Positions 17,327-26,781 of a stretch of 64,000 nt of DNA are shown in pieces. Each line of letters opens with the position of its first letter. The first letter of the stretch is position 1. Made by a program: the position numbers and the translations under genes. The notes beneath the pieces are model-generated. The model did not search any database. It worked only from the letters and a program-made list of their open reading frames with translations, and had not been told where the DNA came from. The stretch lies in assembly GCA_946998205.1 (NCBI GenBank), contig CAMPYJ010000011.1, forward strand, positions 1 to 64,000. Reading direction: 5' to 3'. Origin of the DNA: an uncultured Prevotella sp. GTDB lineage: Bacteria; Bacteroidota; Bacteroidia; Bacteroidales; Bacteroidaceae.

Positions 17327-17519
17327 GGGCGGTTCTATAAATTACCGCCGTTAAGTTTTTTGTATGTTGGACAGTTTACGTTTTGTCATCTTGTGGACTC
17401 TTTTTGGTTCAGTTTGTTTGTTCGTTCAGTCGTATAGCCCGCTATACTCCTTCACTCACAAACAAATTGACCTCAAAAACAGTCTCACAATCTGTCAAAG
17501 CTAATTTATAGAACCGCCC
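17327..17519 (+). repeat. Dispersed hairpin repeat, full copy (193 bp)
   Basis: Reference copy. Perfect 18-bp terminal inverted repeats GGGCGGTTCTATAAATTA / TAATTTATAGAACCGCCC, flanked by TA on both sides. The core stem is 17410-17421 with 17458-17469, then a conserved internal loop, then GTATAGC (17432-17438) with GCTATAC (17441-17447). The arms also pair outside the core. It lies between the convergent DUF4293 and helicase genes. Confidence 0.92.
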
Positions 17520-17527
17520 TATAAACA

Positions 17528-17566
17528 ATGAGAGGAGAATGTCAGCTTGATACATTCTCCTCTCAT
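17528..17566 (-). terminator. Hairpin in the 3' region of the DEAD-box helicase gene
   Basis: A perfect 14-bp stem: ATGAGAGGAGAATG (17528-17541) with its complement (17553-17566), loop of 11. It lies about 70 bp past the helicase stop. Confidence 0.6.
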
Positions 17567-17638
17567 CTTCGTCATCCTCTGTCTAATGTCACGATAGACG
17601 GCCTGAAGGATAGAATCTCTTGGGTGTCATCCATTCGT

Positions 17639-19315
17639 TTATTTCTTTCCGAGCGACTTGAGCCATTTCAGTGGTTTCCTGATGATGGCAGACAGGCCGC
17701 TCTCGGGTTTGTTCTCGGTCTTTGCCGGCTCAAACTTTCTTCTTCCTTCGTGTGGGTCTTCGCGCTGCGTTCTGCGATTGTTGCTTGGTTTTCTGCGACG
17801 CTTGTTCTTCTCATTCGGCTGTTGTTGCACTTTCCTTTCGTCCTTCCTGTCGTCGCCCGCTTGCCGTTTGTCGTTGCGTTTCTTGTCTCGTTGTGTCGCA
17901 GCTCCGTCATTGTCGCTGTGCTGAGCGTGTCGCCCGCCGTCTCGCTTGTTGCCCTTTTTCCGGTTCTGTGCGGGCTGTTTTTCGGTCGTCTTGTTACGTT
18001 CTCGTGTTTGCTTTTCGTTTGTCCGCTCACTTTCCGCATCCCCTTTCTTAGGTTGTCGCTCGTCTTTGTTGCGGCGCGGCTTGTGCTTGTGAGCCGTTTG
18101 GTCACGGTCTTTCCTGCGAACCGATTTCGCTGAGGCGCGTCTGCGCTGTGGCTTTCCATCGGACGCGTATTCGGGAGCCTCACCCAGTTCTTCAGGCAGT
18201 TCAACCTTTCGCACCTCTTTTCCGATGAACTTTTCTATTTGTTGGAAGTAGTAGATGTCTTCTTTGCTTACCAGTGTGATGGCTGCTCCGTCACGGTCTG
18301 CGCGGGCCGTGCGGCCAATGCGGTGTACATAGTCTTCAGCATCGTGTGGAACGTCGTAATTGATGACCATGGCTATGTCGTCGATGTCAATGCCTCTTGC
18401 CAGGATGTCCGTCGCCACGAGCACGTCGATTTTACCACTCTTGAATTGGAACATCACCTCGTCGCGCTGCGCCTGGTCAAGGTCGGAGTGCATCTCGCCG
18501 CAGTTGATTTTCATGCGTTGCAGCGCTTGGCTCACTTGCTTCACCTTTTGTTTGGCTCCGCAGAAGATGATGACGCGCTTCAAGTCACCTTGTTTGAAGA
18601 TGTTCTTGATGATGCCCAGCTTCTGTGTCTCATGACATACATAGGCTTCCTGTTTGATTTTCTCGGCCGGCTTGCTCACTGCCAGTTTCACCTCAACGGG
18701 ATTTTTAAGCAATGTCCTGGCCAGTTCGTTAATCTTGTCGGGCATTGTCGCCGAGAACATAATGGTCTGGCACGTTTTCGGCAGGCCCTTGGCGATGGTC
18801 ATGATGTCTTCCGAGAAGCCCATGTCCAGCATGCGGTCGGCCTCATCCAACACGAAGAAGCTCACCTTGCTGAGGTCTACGTTTCCCAGACTCATGTGAC
18901 TGATGAAGCGACCCGGCGTTGCAATCACTACGTCGGCGCCCATGCGGAGACTCTTCAGCTCCTGGTCGTACCGGTTTCCGTCGTTCCCTCCATACACGGC
19001 CACGCTGCTTACGCCCTGCAGATAATAGCCGAAGCCCTGCATGGCCTGGTCTATCTGCTGGGCAAGTTCGCGCGTTGGCGACATGATGAGGCAGTTGATG
19101 GCGTCTTCCGGGTAGTTGCCGCTGTCTATCTTGCTCATGATGGGCAGCAGGTAAGCCGCCGTCTTTCCCGTTCCTGTCTGCGCCACACCCAGCACGTCAC
19201 GTCCTTTAAGTATTTCGGGTATGCACTTTTCCTGTATGGGTGTGCAGGTGTCGAAGTGCATGTCGTATAATGCGTCTAATACGTTATTGTTCAATTCTAA
19301 TTCTTCAAACTTCAT
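17639..19315 (-). CDS. DEAD-box RNA helicase, RhlE-like
   Basis: An ATP-dependent RNA helicase acting in ribosome assembly or RNA turnover. All core motifs are visible: Q motif (TPIQEK near 25-30), Walker A AQTGTGKT (45-52), PTRELAQQ, TPGR, VLDEADRML, SAT, and HRIGRTAR. The 558-residue chain ends in a roughly 180-residue Arg/Lys/Gln/Asn-rich disordered tail, as in RhlE-type helicases. MKFEELELN at 19315 fits the family start; the open frame continues upstream into lptF but lacks similarity there. Last gene of the leftward lon-tgt-lptF-rhlE run. Confidence 0.93.
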   Translation of the reverse strand: MKFEELELNNNVLDALYDMHFDTCTPIQEKCIPEILKGRDVLGVAQTGTGKTAAYLLPIMSKIDSGNYPEDAINCLIMSPTRELAQQIDQAMQGFGYYLQGVSSVAVYGGNDGNRYDQELKSLRMGADVVIATPGRFISHMSLGNVDLSKVSFFVLDEADRMLDMGFSEDIMTIAKGLPKTCQTIMFSATMPDKINELARTLLKNPVEVKLAVSKPAEKIKQEAYVCHETQKLGIIKNIFKQGDLKRVIIFCGAKQKVKQVSQALQRMKINCGEMHSDLDQAQRDEVMFQFKSGKIDVLVATDILARGIDIDDIAMVINYDVPHDAEDYVHRIGRTARADRDGAAITLVSKEDIYYFQQIEKFIGKEVRKVELPEELGEAPEYASDGKPQRRRASAKSVRRKDRDQTAHKHKPRRNKDERQPKKGDAESERTNEKQTRERNKTTEKQPAQNRKKGNKRDGGRHAQHSDNDGAATQRDKKRNDKRQAGDDRKDERKVQQQPNEKNKRRRKPSNNRRTQREDPHEGRRKFEPAKTENKPESGLSAIIRKPLKWLKSLGKK

Positions 19316-19446
19316 TTTTTCTGATTTTTCAATTTGTCCTTTGCCGTTCACGTGATTCCGCATGAATGCAAGGCGGTTAAGTTCTTCGTGTCGATTCGCC
19401 GTGCCAAGGGCGCGTGTCGTGTTGTCGTTCACTCTCTCAGTCATCA

Positions 19447-20679
19447 TCAGTTGGGTGCGTTGCGGTAACAGAAGTAGGCCACCAAGGCAAAGACGATGTT
19501 CGGTATCCACGCAGCCAGTACGGGTGGCGCGTTGGCATTGATGGCGAAAGTGGCCGACACAGTCTGCAGCATGATGTACAAGGAGCTCAGCGCCAGTCCC
19601 AGACCGAGGTACAGTCCCATGCCACCTTTGCGTTTCCTGGCCGACAGTGACAGGCCGATGATGGTGAGGATGAACGACGCGAACGACGAGGCGATGCGCT
19701 TGTGGTACTCCACTTGATACTGCACCACGTTGCCCGATCCGCGGTCCACCTGCTTGGAGATGTAGTCTTTCAGCTCCGCGCTGGTGAACGTCTCTTGCTG
19801 TCCCTTGGAGTACACCAGATCCGTTGGCTCCATCTGGATGAGGGTGTCAAGGGCGGCTCCGCTGGTGATGTGCTCGCGCAGACCCCTCAGCTGCCTGATC
19901 TTCCATCCGGTGACGTTCCAGTGATACTTGGAGTCGGCGATGGTGTCGTATTGAATTTCCATCGCCGTCATGTGGCTCACCAGCTTCTTGTTCTCAAACT
20001 TGTCCAGAGAGAAGCCGTATCCGTGCTTGGTCTTGTCGTCGTAGTGCTGGATGTAGGCAATCACCCCCTTGGCCACTTGCAGCTGAACGTTGTCGGCAGC
20101 CGTTTGTTTCCTGCTGTTTCGGTACAGGCTCTCGAAGTTATGACGTATCACGGTGCCGTGCGGGATGACGCTGGCGCTGAGGTAGTAAGACAGTGACGCG
20201 ATGAGCACGCACGAGAGCATGTAGGGCCGCATCAGCCGCTTGAACGAGATGCCCGACGCCAGCATGGCGATGATCTCAGAGTTGCCGGCCAGCTTGGATG
20301 TGAAGAATATCACCGCGATGAACACGAACAGCGGACTGAACAGGTTGGAGTAGTACGGGATGAAGTTGGCGTAGTAGTCGAAGATGATGGCTCTTGCCGG
20401 CGCATGGTTTTCGGTGAACTTCGACAAGTTCTCGTTGAAGTCGAATACGATGGCGATGGCAATAATCAGCGCAATGGAGTAGATGTACGTTCCGATGAAT
20501 TTCCTGATGATGTACCAGTCTATCCTTCGGATGTACTTGTTTGGGTTCAGAATGCGCAAAAAACTCAGTTTTCCGCCCAGCCATGCCATCCATGTGATGA
20601 GCCATGCGAAGTGCCGTCTCATCCATCTGCCTGCCTTGAGCAATCGCCGGTGTCGTCTGCGGGTCTTGAAACTCTTCAT
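19447..20679 (-). CDS. LPS export permease LptF/LptG family (YjgP/YjgQ)
   Basis: An inner-membrane subunit of the Lpt machine that extracts lipopolysaccharide and passes it to the periplasmic bridge. The 410 residues show the typical layout: two N-terminal helices (about 50-125), a large periplasmic beta-jellyroll domain (about 150-310), and C-terminal helices. The first 40 residues are an unusual Arg-rich cytoplasmic extension. It begins 6 bp after tgt ends, so the two are co-transcribed. Whether it is F or G cannot be said. Confidence 0.9.
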   Translation of the reverse strand: MKSFKTRRRHRRLLKAGRWMRRHFAWLITWMAWLGGKLSFLRILNPNKYIRRIDWYIIRKFIGTYIYSIALIIAIAIVFDFNENLSKFTENHAPARAIIFDYYANFIPYYSNLFSPLFVFIAVIFFTSKLAGNSEIIAMLASGISFKRLMRPYMLSCVLIASLSYYLSASVIPHGTVIRHNFESLYRNSRKQTAADNVQLQVAKGVIAYIQHYDDKTKHGYGFSLDKFENKKLVSHMTAMEIQYDTIADSKYHWNVTGWKIRQLRGLREHITSGAALDTLIQMEPTDLVYSKGQQETFTSAELKDYISKQVDRGSGNVVQYQVEYHKRIASSFASFILTIIGLSLSARKRKGGMGLYLGLGLALSSLYIMLQTVSATFAINANAPPVLAAWIPNIVFALVAYFCYRNAPN

Positions 20680-20685
20680 CTCGTC

Positions 20686-21813
<1,128 letters not shown>

Positions 21814-21825
21814 GTTGCTTTCTCT

Positions 21826-24315
21826 TTACGGCAGAACGGTGTGCGCGTCGCTGGCGGTCTTGTCGGGAAGTTCCTGTACGGTCAGGTCCACGGGATGCTC
21901 CACGCGCTCGTTGGTCAGGGCAAAGTCCCATACCTGCTGCACGTTTTCCACATAGTGAAATTCTACACCTTTGCGGTATTTCTCCGGAATCTCATCAATA
22001 TCCTTCTTGTTCTCCTTGCACATCACGATGTCGGTGATGCCCGCGCGCTTGGCCGCCAGTATCTTCTCCTTGATGCCACCCACGGGCAGAACCTTTCCAC
22101 GGAGGGTGATTTCACCCGTCATGGCCGTGTTCTTGCGCACCTTGCGCTGTGTGAGCGCCGAGGCGATGGATGTGGCGATGGTGATTCCAGCCGAGGGACC
22201 GTCCTTCGGTGTTGCTCCTTCCGGTACGTGGATGTGTATGTTCCACTGTTCAAACAGTCGGTAGTCGATGCCCAGGGCGTCCACATGTGCCTTGACATAT
22301 TCAAGCGCTATCACGGCCGACTCTTTCATCACGTCGCCCAGGTTGCCCGTCAAAGTGAGCTTGCCGGCCTTTCCCTTGCTCAGCGAGGTTTCGATGAAGA
22401 GAATCTCTCCGCCCACACTGGTCCAAGCCAAGCCCGTCACCACGCCGGCATAGTCGTTGCCCTGGTAGATGTCGCGGTAGAAAGGCGGCTTGCCAAGCAG
22501 CGACTCCAGCTTCTCGGGCGTGATGTCCGTGTAGGCCAGCTCACCGTCCATGGCCTTGTTGAACGCCATCTTCCGCAGGGCCTTGTTGATTTGTTTCTCC
22601 AGCTGTCGCACGCCGCTTTCGCGGGTGTATTGCTCGATAATCTTCTCCAGTGACGCTTTGTTGAACTTGATTTTGGGCTCGTTGGCTTCCAGTCCGGTGT
22701 TCTTGAGCTCCCTTGGCACCAGGTGCCGCTTGGCAATCTCAATCTTCTCTTCCGTGATGTAGCCGCTCACCTCGATAATCTCCATGCGGTCCAGCAAGGG
22801 ACGGGGGATGGTGTTGAGGTCGTTGGCCGTGGCGATGAACATCACGTGCGACAGGTCGTAGTCAACGTCCAGGTAGTTGTCGTGGAAGGCGTTGTTCTGT
22901 TCGGGGTCCAGAACCTCGAGCAGTGCCGAGGACGGGTCGCCGTTGATGGTGTTCTGCGTCACCTTGTCAATCTCGTCAAGAATGAACACAGGGTTGGAAG
23001 ACCCCGCCTTCTGCAAGCTCTTGATGATGCGTCCGGGCATCGCACCGATATATGTCCGGCGGTGTCCGCGTATCTCCGACTCATCGTGAACGCCCCCTAA
23101 CGAGACGCGCACGTACTTGCGTTTCATGGCCGAGGCGATGCTCTTTCCCAGACTGGTCTTTCCCACGCCCGGCGGTCCGTACAGGCAGAGGATGGGCGAC
23201 TTGAGGTTGCCGCGCAGCTGCAGCACGGCCATGTATTCCAGAATGCGCTCCTTCACCTTTTCCATGCCATAGTGGTCGCGGTCGAGGGTGCGCTGCGCGC
23301 GTTTCAGGTTGAGGTTGTCCGTGGTGTACTCTCCCCACGGAAGGTTGACCATGGTTTGCAGGTAATTCAGCTGCACGCTGTACTCCGGGCTTTGCGGATT
23401 GTACATCTCCAGCTTCTCCAGCTCTTTGTAAAAGGTGTCGCGCACCTCGTCCGTCCATTTTTTCTTCTTGGCTTTCGCTTCCAGGTCGCGTCGCTCGGGC
23501 GAGCCCTCTCCGTTGCCAAGCTCCTCCTTGATGTTCTTGATTTGCTGCTGCAGGAAGTATTCGCGCTGCTGCTCGTCCAGGTCCTCGCGCGTCTTCGTGC
23601 GAATTTGCTTCTTCAGCTCAAGCAGCTGCATCTCCTTGTTCAGCACCTTCAGCGTGATGATGATGCGCTCGTTCATCGAGTTGGCCTCCAGCATGCTCAT
23701 CTTGTCCTCGTTGGTGAAGGGCAGGTTGGTGCACATGTAGTTGACGCTCAGAATGCTGTTCTGGATGTTGTTCAGGGCAAACTGCGCCTCGTCGGCGATG
23801 TCGTCGTTCTCTTTGATGTACTCTATGGTTTGCTTGCGCAGGTCCTCGGCGGCCGTCTGGTATTCCTTGTCGTTCGCCTCGGGCAGCTCCTCCGGCGCGA
23901 TGGCCGTCAGGCCCTGCAGGTAAGGCTTGGTCTTGGTGACCTTTTCCAGTCTGCAGCGTCCCATCGCCTGAATGATGGCCGTGACGTTCTGTCCGTGCCC
24001 CGGCATTTCCAGCACGCGCACCAGTCGGGCGTACACGCCGTAAGCGTACAGGTCTTTCTGATGCGGCTCTTCCACGCCTGCGTCTTTCTGGCAGAATATG
24101 GCGAATATGGCTTCGGGGGCTTTCTTGGCTTGTTCGATCAGCTTCAGGCTGTTTTCGCGACCGATGAGGATGGGGCAGAGCACGCCGGGGAACATCACCA
24201 TGTTGCGTGTCGCCAGGATGGGCACGTCGCCTTCTGTCTCTACATGAAAGAGATTGGAGATGTCTCCTTCGAAATCGGCAATCATCTGGATGGATGGATT
24301 GTTCTTTTTACTCAT
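21826..24315 (-). CDS. lon: ATP-dependent protease Lon
   Basis: Cytoplasmic AAA+ serine protease degrading damaged and regulatory proteins. In order: N-terminal LON substrate domain (about 45-240), coiled coil, AAA+ domain with GPPGVGKTSLGK, and the protease domain with catalytic Ser in PKDGPSAGIT and Lys in GGIKEKILAA. Length of 829 residues is normal. The frame extends nine codons upstream, but the first of those is part of the promoter box TAACTTTG, so ATG 24315 is the start. First gene of the leftward operon. Confidence 0.97.
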   Translation of the reverse strand: MSKKNNPSIQMIADFEGDISNLFHVETEGDVPILATRNMVMFPGVLCPILIGRENSLKLIEQAKKAPEAIFAIFCQKDAGVEEPHQKDLYAYGVYARLVRVLEMPGHGQNVTAIIQAMGRCRLEKVTKTKPYLQGLTAIAPEELPEANDKEYQTAAEDLRKQTIEYIKENDDIADEAQFALNNIQNSILSVNYMCTNLPFTNEDKMSMLEANSMNERIIITLKVLNKEMQLLELKKQIRTKTREDLDEQQREYFLQQQIKNIKEELGNGEGSPERRDLEAKAKKKKWTDEVRDTFYKELEKLEMYNPQSPEYSVQLNYLQTMVNLPWGEYTTDNLNLKRAQRTLDRDHYGMEKVKERILEYMAVLQLRGNLKSPILCLYGPPGVGKTSLGKSIASAMKRKYVRVSLGGVHDESEIRGHRRTYIGAMPGRIIKSLQKAGSSNPVFILDEIDKVTQNTINGDPSSALLEVLDPEQNNAFHDNYLDVDYDLSHVMFIATANDLNTIPRPLLDRMEIIEVSGYITEEKIEIAKRHLVPRELKNTGLEANEPKIKFNKASLEKIIEQYTRESGVRQLEKQINKALRKMAFNKAMDGELAYTDITPEKLESLLGKPPFYRDIYQGNDYAGVVTGLAWTSVGGEILFIETSLSKGKAGKLTLTGNLGDVMKESAVIALEYVKAHVDALGIDYRLFEQWNIHIHVPEGATPKDGPSAGITIATSIASALTQRKVRKNTAMTGEITLRGKVLPVGGIKEKILAAKRAGITDIVMCKENKKDIDEIPEKYRKGVEFHYVENVQQVWDFALTNERVEHPVDLTVQELPDKTASDAHTVLP

Positions 24316-24339
24316 GTTTGTCTTTTCGTTATCGGTGTG

Positions 24340-24347
24340 CAAAGTTA
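24340..24347 (-). promoter_or_regulatory. Promoter box for the lon operon
   Basis: Minus strand TAACTTTG, matching TAnnTTTG, 24 bp upstream of the chosen lon start. Confidence 0.7.
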
Positions 24348-24427
24348 CTACTTTTTATTGAGATGAAGGCCTTTGCGCCGCTACATTTTATGTCGCTCGT
24401 TTACAATGTCAAGGTAAATGCGAACGT

Positions 24428-24468
24428 CATGCCGGGCCATTGGCGGCGGCCCTTGCCATCCCGGCATG
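24428..24468. other. GC-rich inverted repeat in the lon-trmN6 gap
   Basis: CATGCCGGG (24428-24436) pairs with CCCGGCATG (24460-24468). It lies between two divergent genes, so it is not an obvious terminator. Confidence 0.45.
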
Positions 24469-24524
24469 GTGAAACGCTCGGGCGTGCTGCGGCAGACGCG
24501 CGGCTTGTGTTTTTCAGTGGCGTT

Positions 24525-24590
24525 GGGTTTGGCCCTTGAGGTCAACGGGTTTGGCCCTCAAGGTCAACGGGTTTGAGCGGCAAGGTCAAT
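24525..24590 (+). repeat. Tandem 22-bp repeat, three units
   Basis: Units at 24525-24546, 24547-24568 and 24569-24590, of the form GGGTTTGGCCCTCAAGGTCA plus two bases, with a partial fourth. Units 1 and 2 differ at two positions, unit 3 at more. On the opposite strand they resemble the 22-bp units at 37968-38033. Confidence 0.75.
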
Positions 24591-24707
24591 GGGTTCTGGA
24601 TTTGTCTCGCAGGGCGCTGGCAGTCAGCTTGTTGTCAGGTTCTCGCACTTTCGGCCTTCTGGCGCTCGTTTCCGAAAGCGAAAGTCTTCTGTCTCATCTT
24701 TTTTGTG

Positions 24708-24715
24708 TAAATTTG
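24708..24715 (+). promoter_or_regulatory. Promoter box immediately before trmN6
   Basis: TAAATTTG (TAnnTTTG) ends only 4 bp before the ATG at 24720, so transcription would begin at or next to the start codon and the mRNA would be leaderless. Confidence 0.6.
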
Positions 24716-24719
24716 CGGC

Positions 24720-25418
24720 ATGAGTAACGAGAGGTTTCAATTCAAGCAGTTCGCCGTGCGGCAAGACCAGTGCGCCATGAAGGTGGGCACGGACGGCGTT
24801 TTGCTGGGCGCCTGGGCCCGGGGAGGGCGTCGCATCCTTGACGTGGGTACGGGTACCGGGCTGATTGCCTTGATGATGGCGCAGCGCCATGCCGGCTCCT
24901 CTGTCGTGGCACTGGAGATAGACCCAGCCGCCTGCAGGCAGGCGGAGGCCAACGTGGCGGCATCCCCGTTTGCCGGCAGGGTGAGCGTTCGTGAGGTGGC
25001 TTTGCAGCAGTTCGAGGCGGCAGAGCGATTTGACAGCATCGTTTCTAATCCGCCTTATTTCGCGGAAGGCCTTCGCAGTGCTGACGCGAGGCGTTCCATG
25101 GCCCGGCATGCTGACGCGCTTCCCCATGACGCGTTGTGCAAGTCGGCCTACCGGCTGCTCGCCGATGAGGGCGAGATGAGCGTGGTGCTGCCCGTGGAGT
25201 CGGTGGGGCCATTCAGCGCGGCAGCCGTGATCGCGGGATTTTATCTTCGAAAAAAGCATTTGATTAAGACGGTGGCGCACAAATCGCCCAAGCGCTGTTT
25301 GATGGCATGGGTGAAGCGCCGTCCTGAAAGGCTGGATGAGCAGACGCTGACGCTGCTTGAAGCTGCGGGTGAGATGTCGGAATGGTATGCGAACTTAACG
25401 GGCGATTTTTACTTGTGA
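24720..25418 (+). CDS. trmN6: tRNA1(Val) adenine-37 N6-methyltransferase (YfiC/TrmN6 family)
   Basis: A class I SAM-dependent methyltransferase expected to make m6A37 in tRNA-Val. It has the N-terminal signature FKQFAVRQDQCAMKVGTDGVLLGAW of the family (quoted here only as residues 8-32 by position: FKQFAVRQDQ onward), SAM loop DVGTGTGLIA, and the N6-adenine catalytic motif NPPYF. Length of 232 residues is normal. The start is fixed by the family N-terminus, yet the promoter box is only 4 bp upstream. Divergent from lon. Confidence 0.9.
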   Translation: MSNERFQFKQFAVRQDQCAMKVGTDGVLLGAWARGGRRILDVGTGTGLIALMMAQRHAGSSVVALEIDPAACRQAEANVAASPFAGRVSVREVALQQFEAAERFDSIVSNPPYFAEGLRSADARRSMARHADALPHDALCKSAYRLLADEGEMSVVLPVESVGPFSAAAVIAGFYLRKKHLIKTVAHKSPKRCLMAWVKRRPERLDEQTLTLLEAAGEMSEWYANLTGDFYL

Positions 25419-25467
25419 AGAAAGTCCCTGGCTGAGAGAAGGCGCGCGCCGGCGCCTCCCGCTGTCG

Positions 25468-26493
25468 TCACAGATTGAGCTTCTTGTGCAACACTTTGCT
25501 CAGGGCCTGTATGTGGCGCGTCTGTTTGGTGATGTCTTCGCGCACCACGTTGATTTCGTTGAACAGCCCGGCGGCGGCGCTCTGGATGGCGTTGGGCTTT
25601 CGCTGGCTCCTGTCGGCGTCGGGGTTGATGATGATTCTGATGCCCTTTTCCACCAGTTCTACGTCAACGTCCCTGCCCGTCATCACGGGGTCGCCGTCAT
25701 AGTGTATCACCCCTGGCTTGCCGCGGTGTATGTGGAGCTTCTTCGTGGTGAAGGTCTTTATTTTGGAATTCTTGTCCAGCGTCTTGTTGAACATGTCGAT
25801 GCTGATTTGCGGAGCCTCGATGATGTCGAAAGGTTCCATGATGATGACGTCCATCAGTCCGTCGCTCATCGAGGCCTGCGGGGCGATGAAGGCGTTGTTG
25901 CCGTATTGTGACGCGTTGGCGCATGATATGAGAAAGGCCTTGTACTTGCTCACGCCATTCTCGTCGGTGATCTCGTAGGTCTCCGGTTTGTACTTGAGCC
26001 CTTCCTCCAACACCTTCTGCACGTAGGTGACGGGTCCGCGCTTTCCGCACTCAGCGAACTTCTGGCTGACAAAGGCGTCGAATCCCATGCCGCAGGTGCA
26101 GAAGAAGGGGTATCCGTTGACGATGCCGTAGTCGAAGTCGCGGATGACGCACTTGTTGATGATTTCGATGGACTTTTTGATGTTCATGGGAATGAGCATG
26201 TGGCGCGCCAGTCCGTTGCCCGACCCGCAGGGGATGATGCCCAGCGCCGTGTCTGAGTGCACGATGGCGCGCGCCACCTCATTGACGGTGCCGTCGCCGC
26301 CCACGGCCACGACGACGTCTGCGCGCGCCTCCTTGGCTTCCGCCGCCAACTCGGAGGCGTGGCCGGCATGGTTGGTCGTAATGATTTCGTACTCGAACTG
26401 CTCGTGGTCGAGCGTGGCGTCAATCAGCTTGGGTATCCTGTCCTTGCTGCAGGTTCCCGATATGGGGTTCATGATGAATCTTATCTTCTTCAT
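25468..26493 (-). CDS. Diacylglycerol/lipid kinase family protein (YegS/DagK-like)
   Basis: A cytoplasmic, membrane-associated lipid kinase of the DAGK catalytic family, which also contains sphingosine and ceramide kinases. Visible are NPISGT (about 8-13), the ATP-binding GGDGTVNE, and CGSGNGLARH; a beta-rich C-terminal domain follows, then a helical tail. 341 residues is slightly long for YegS. It is divergent from serine palmitoyltransferase, so a role on a sphingoid lipid is plausible but inferred; diacylglycerol is the default substrate. Its 132-bp leader contains a degenerate copy of the dispersed repeat. Confidence 0.9.
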   Translation of the reverse strand: MKKIRFIMNPISGTCSKDRIPKLIDATLDHEQFEYEIITTNHAGHASELAAEAKEARADVVVAVGGDGTVNEVARAIVHSDTALGIIPCGSGNGLARHMLIPMNIKKSIEIINKCVIRDFDYGIVNGYPFFCTCGMGFDAFVSQKFAECGKRGPVTYVQKVLEEGLKYKPETYEITDENGVSKYKAFLISCANASQYGNNAFIAPQASMSDGLMDVIIMEPFDIIEAPQISIDMFNKTLDKNSKIKTFTTKKLHIHRGKPGVIHYDGDPVMTGRDVDVELVEKGIRIIINPDADRSQRKPNAIQSAAAGLFNEINVVREDITKQTRHIQALSKVLHKKLNL

Positions 26494-26512
26494 CTCGTGT
26501 GCTGTGTGTTGT

Positions 26513-26575
26513 GGGCGGTTGCGTGAGTTGCCGCCGTAAGGTTCTTTTATCGGTCGGTTCGCGTTTTGTCATCTG
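26513..26575 (+). repeat. Degenerate left end of the dispersed repeat
   Basis: GGGCGGTT, then after a diverged 7-base stretch GTTGCCGCCGTAAGGTTC, then CGTTTTGTCATCT, in the same order and spacing as the left arm of the full copies. The right half is absent. Confidence 0.55.
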
Positions 26576-26625
26576 TTTTGACACCGTTGTTCCCAACGGC
26601 GTCTTCTTCATGCACGCATTGCGGG

Positions 26626-26633
26626 CAAATGTA
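26626..26633 (-). promoter_or_regulatory. Promoter box for the lipid kinase gene
   Basis: Minus strand TACATTTG, matching TAnnTTTG, 132 bp upstream of the start codon. Confidence 0.6.
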
Positions 26634-26728
26634 CGACAATTCCAGTAATATTTCCATTCATATCTGGTAAAAAAACTCAAATTCGATGTTTTTAGTTGAA
26701 AAAAGAACAATTTAAGTTATTTATTTTA

Positions 26729-26736
26729 TACCTTTG
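26729..26736 (+). promoter_or_regulatory. Promoter box for spt
   Basis: TACCTTTG in an A+T-rich stretch, 45 bp before ATG 26782; the upstream -33 element is weak. Confidence 0.65.
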
Positions 26737-26781
26737 CAGCCTATGTTATTTTTTTACGGTTAGGATACCTTTTTAAATATA

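Noticed and set aside
18239..19270. 343-codon open frame antisense to the DEAD-box helicase gene
   Set aside because: Fully covered by the helicase core motifs on the other strand; no independent support.
23272..24366. 364-codon open frame antisense to lon
   Set aside because: Hydrophobic Leu/Val-rich translation typical of reverse-strand readings of charged coding sequence; crosses the lon promoter.
24525..24590. Tandem units considered as a CRISPR array
   Set aside because: Units are contiguous with no spacers, and no cas gene is present.
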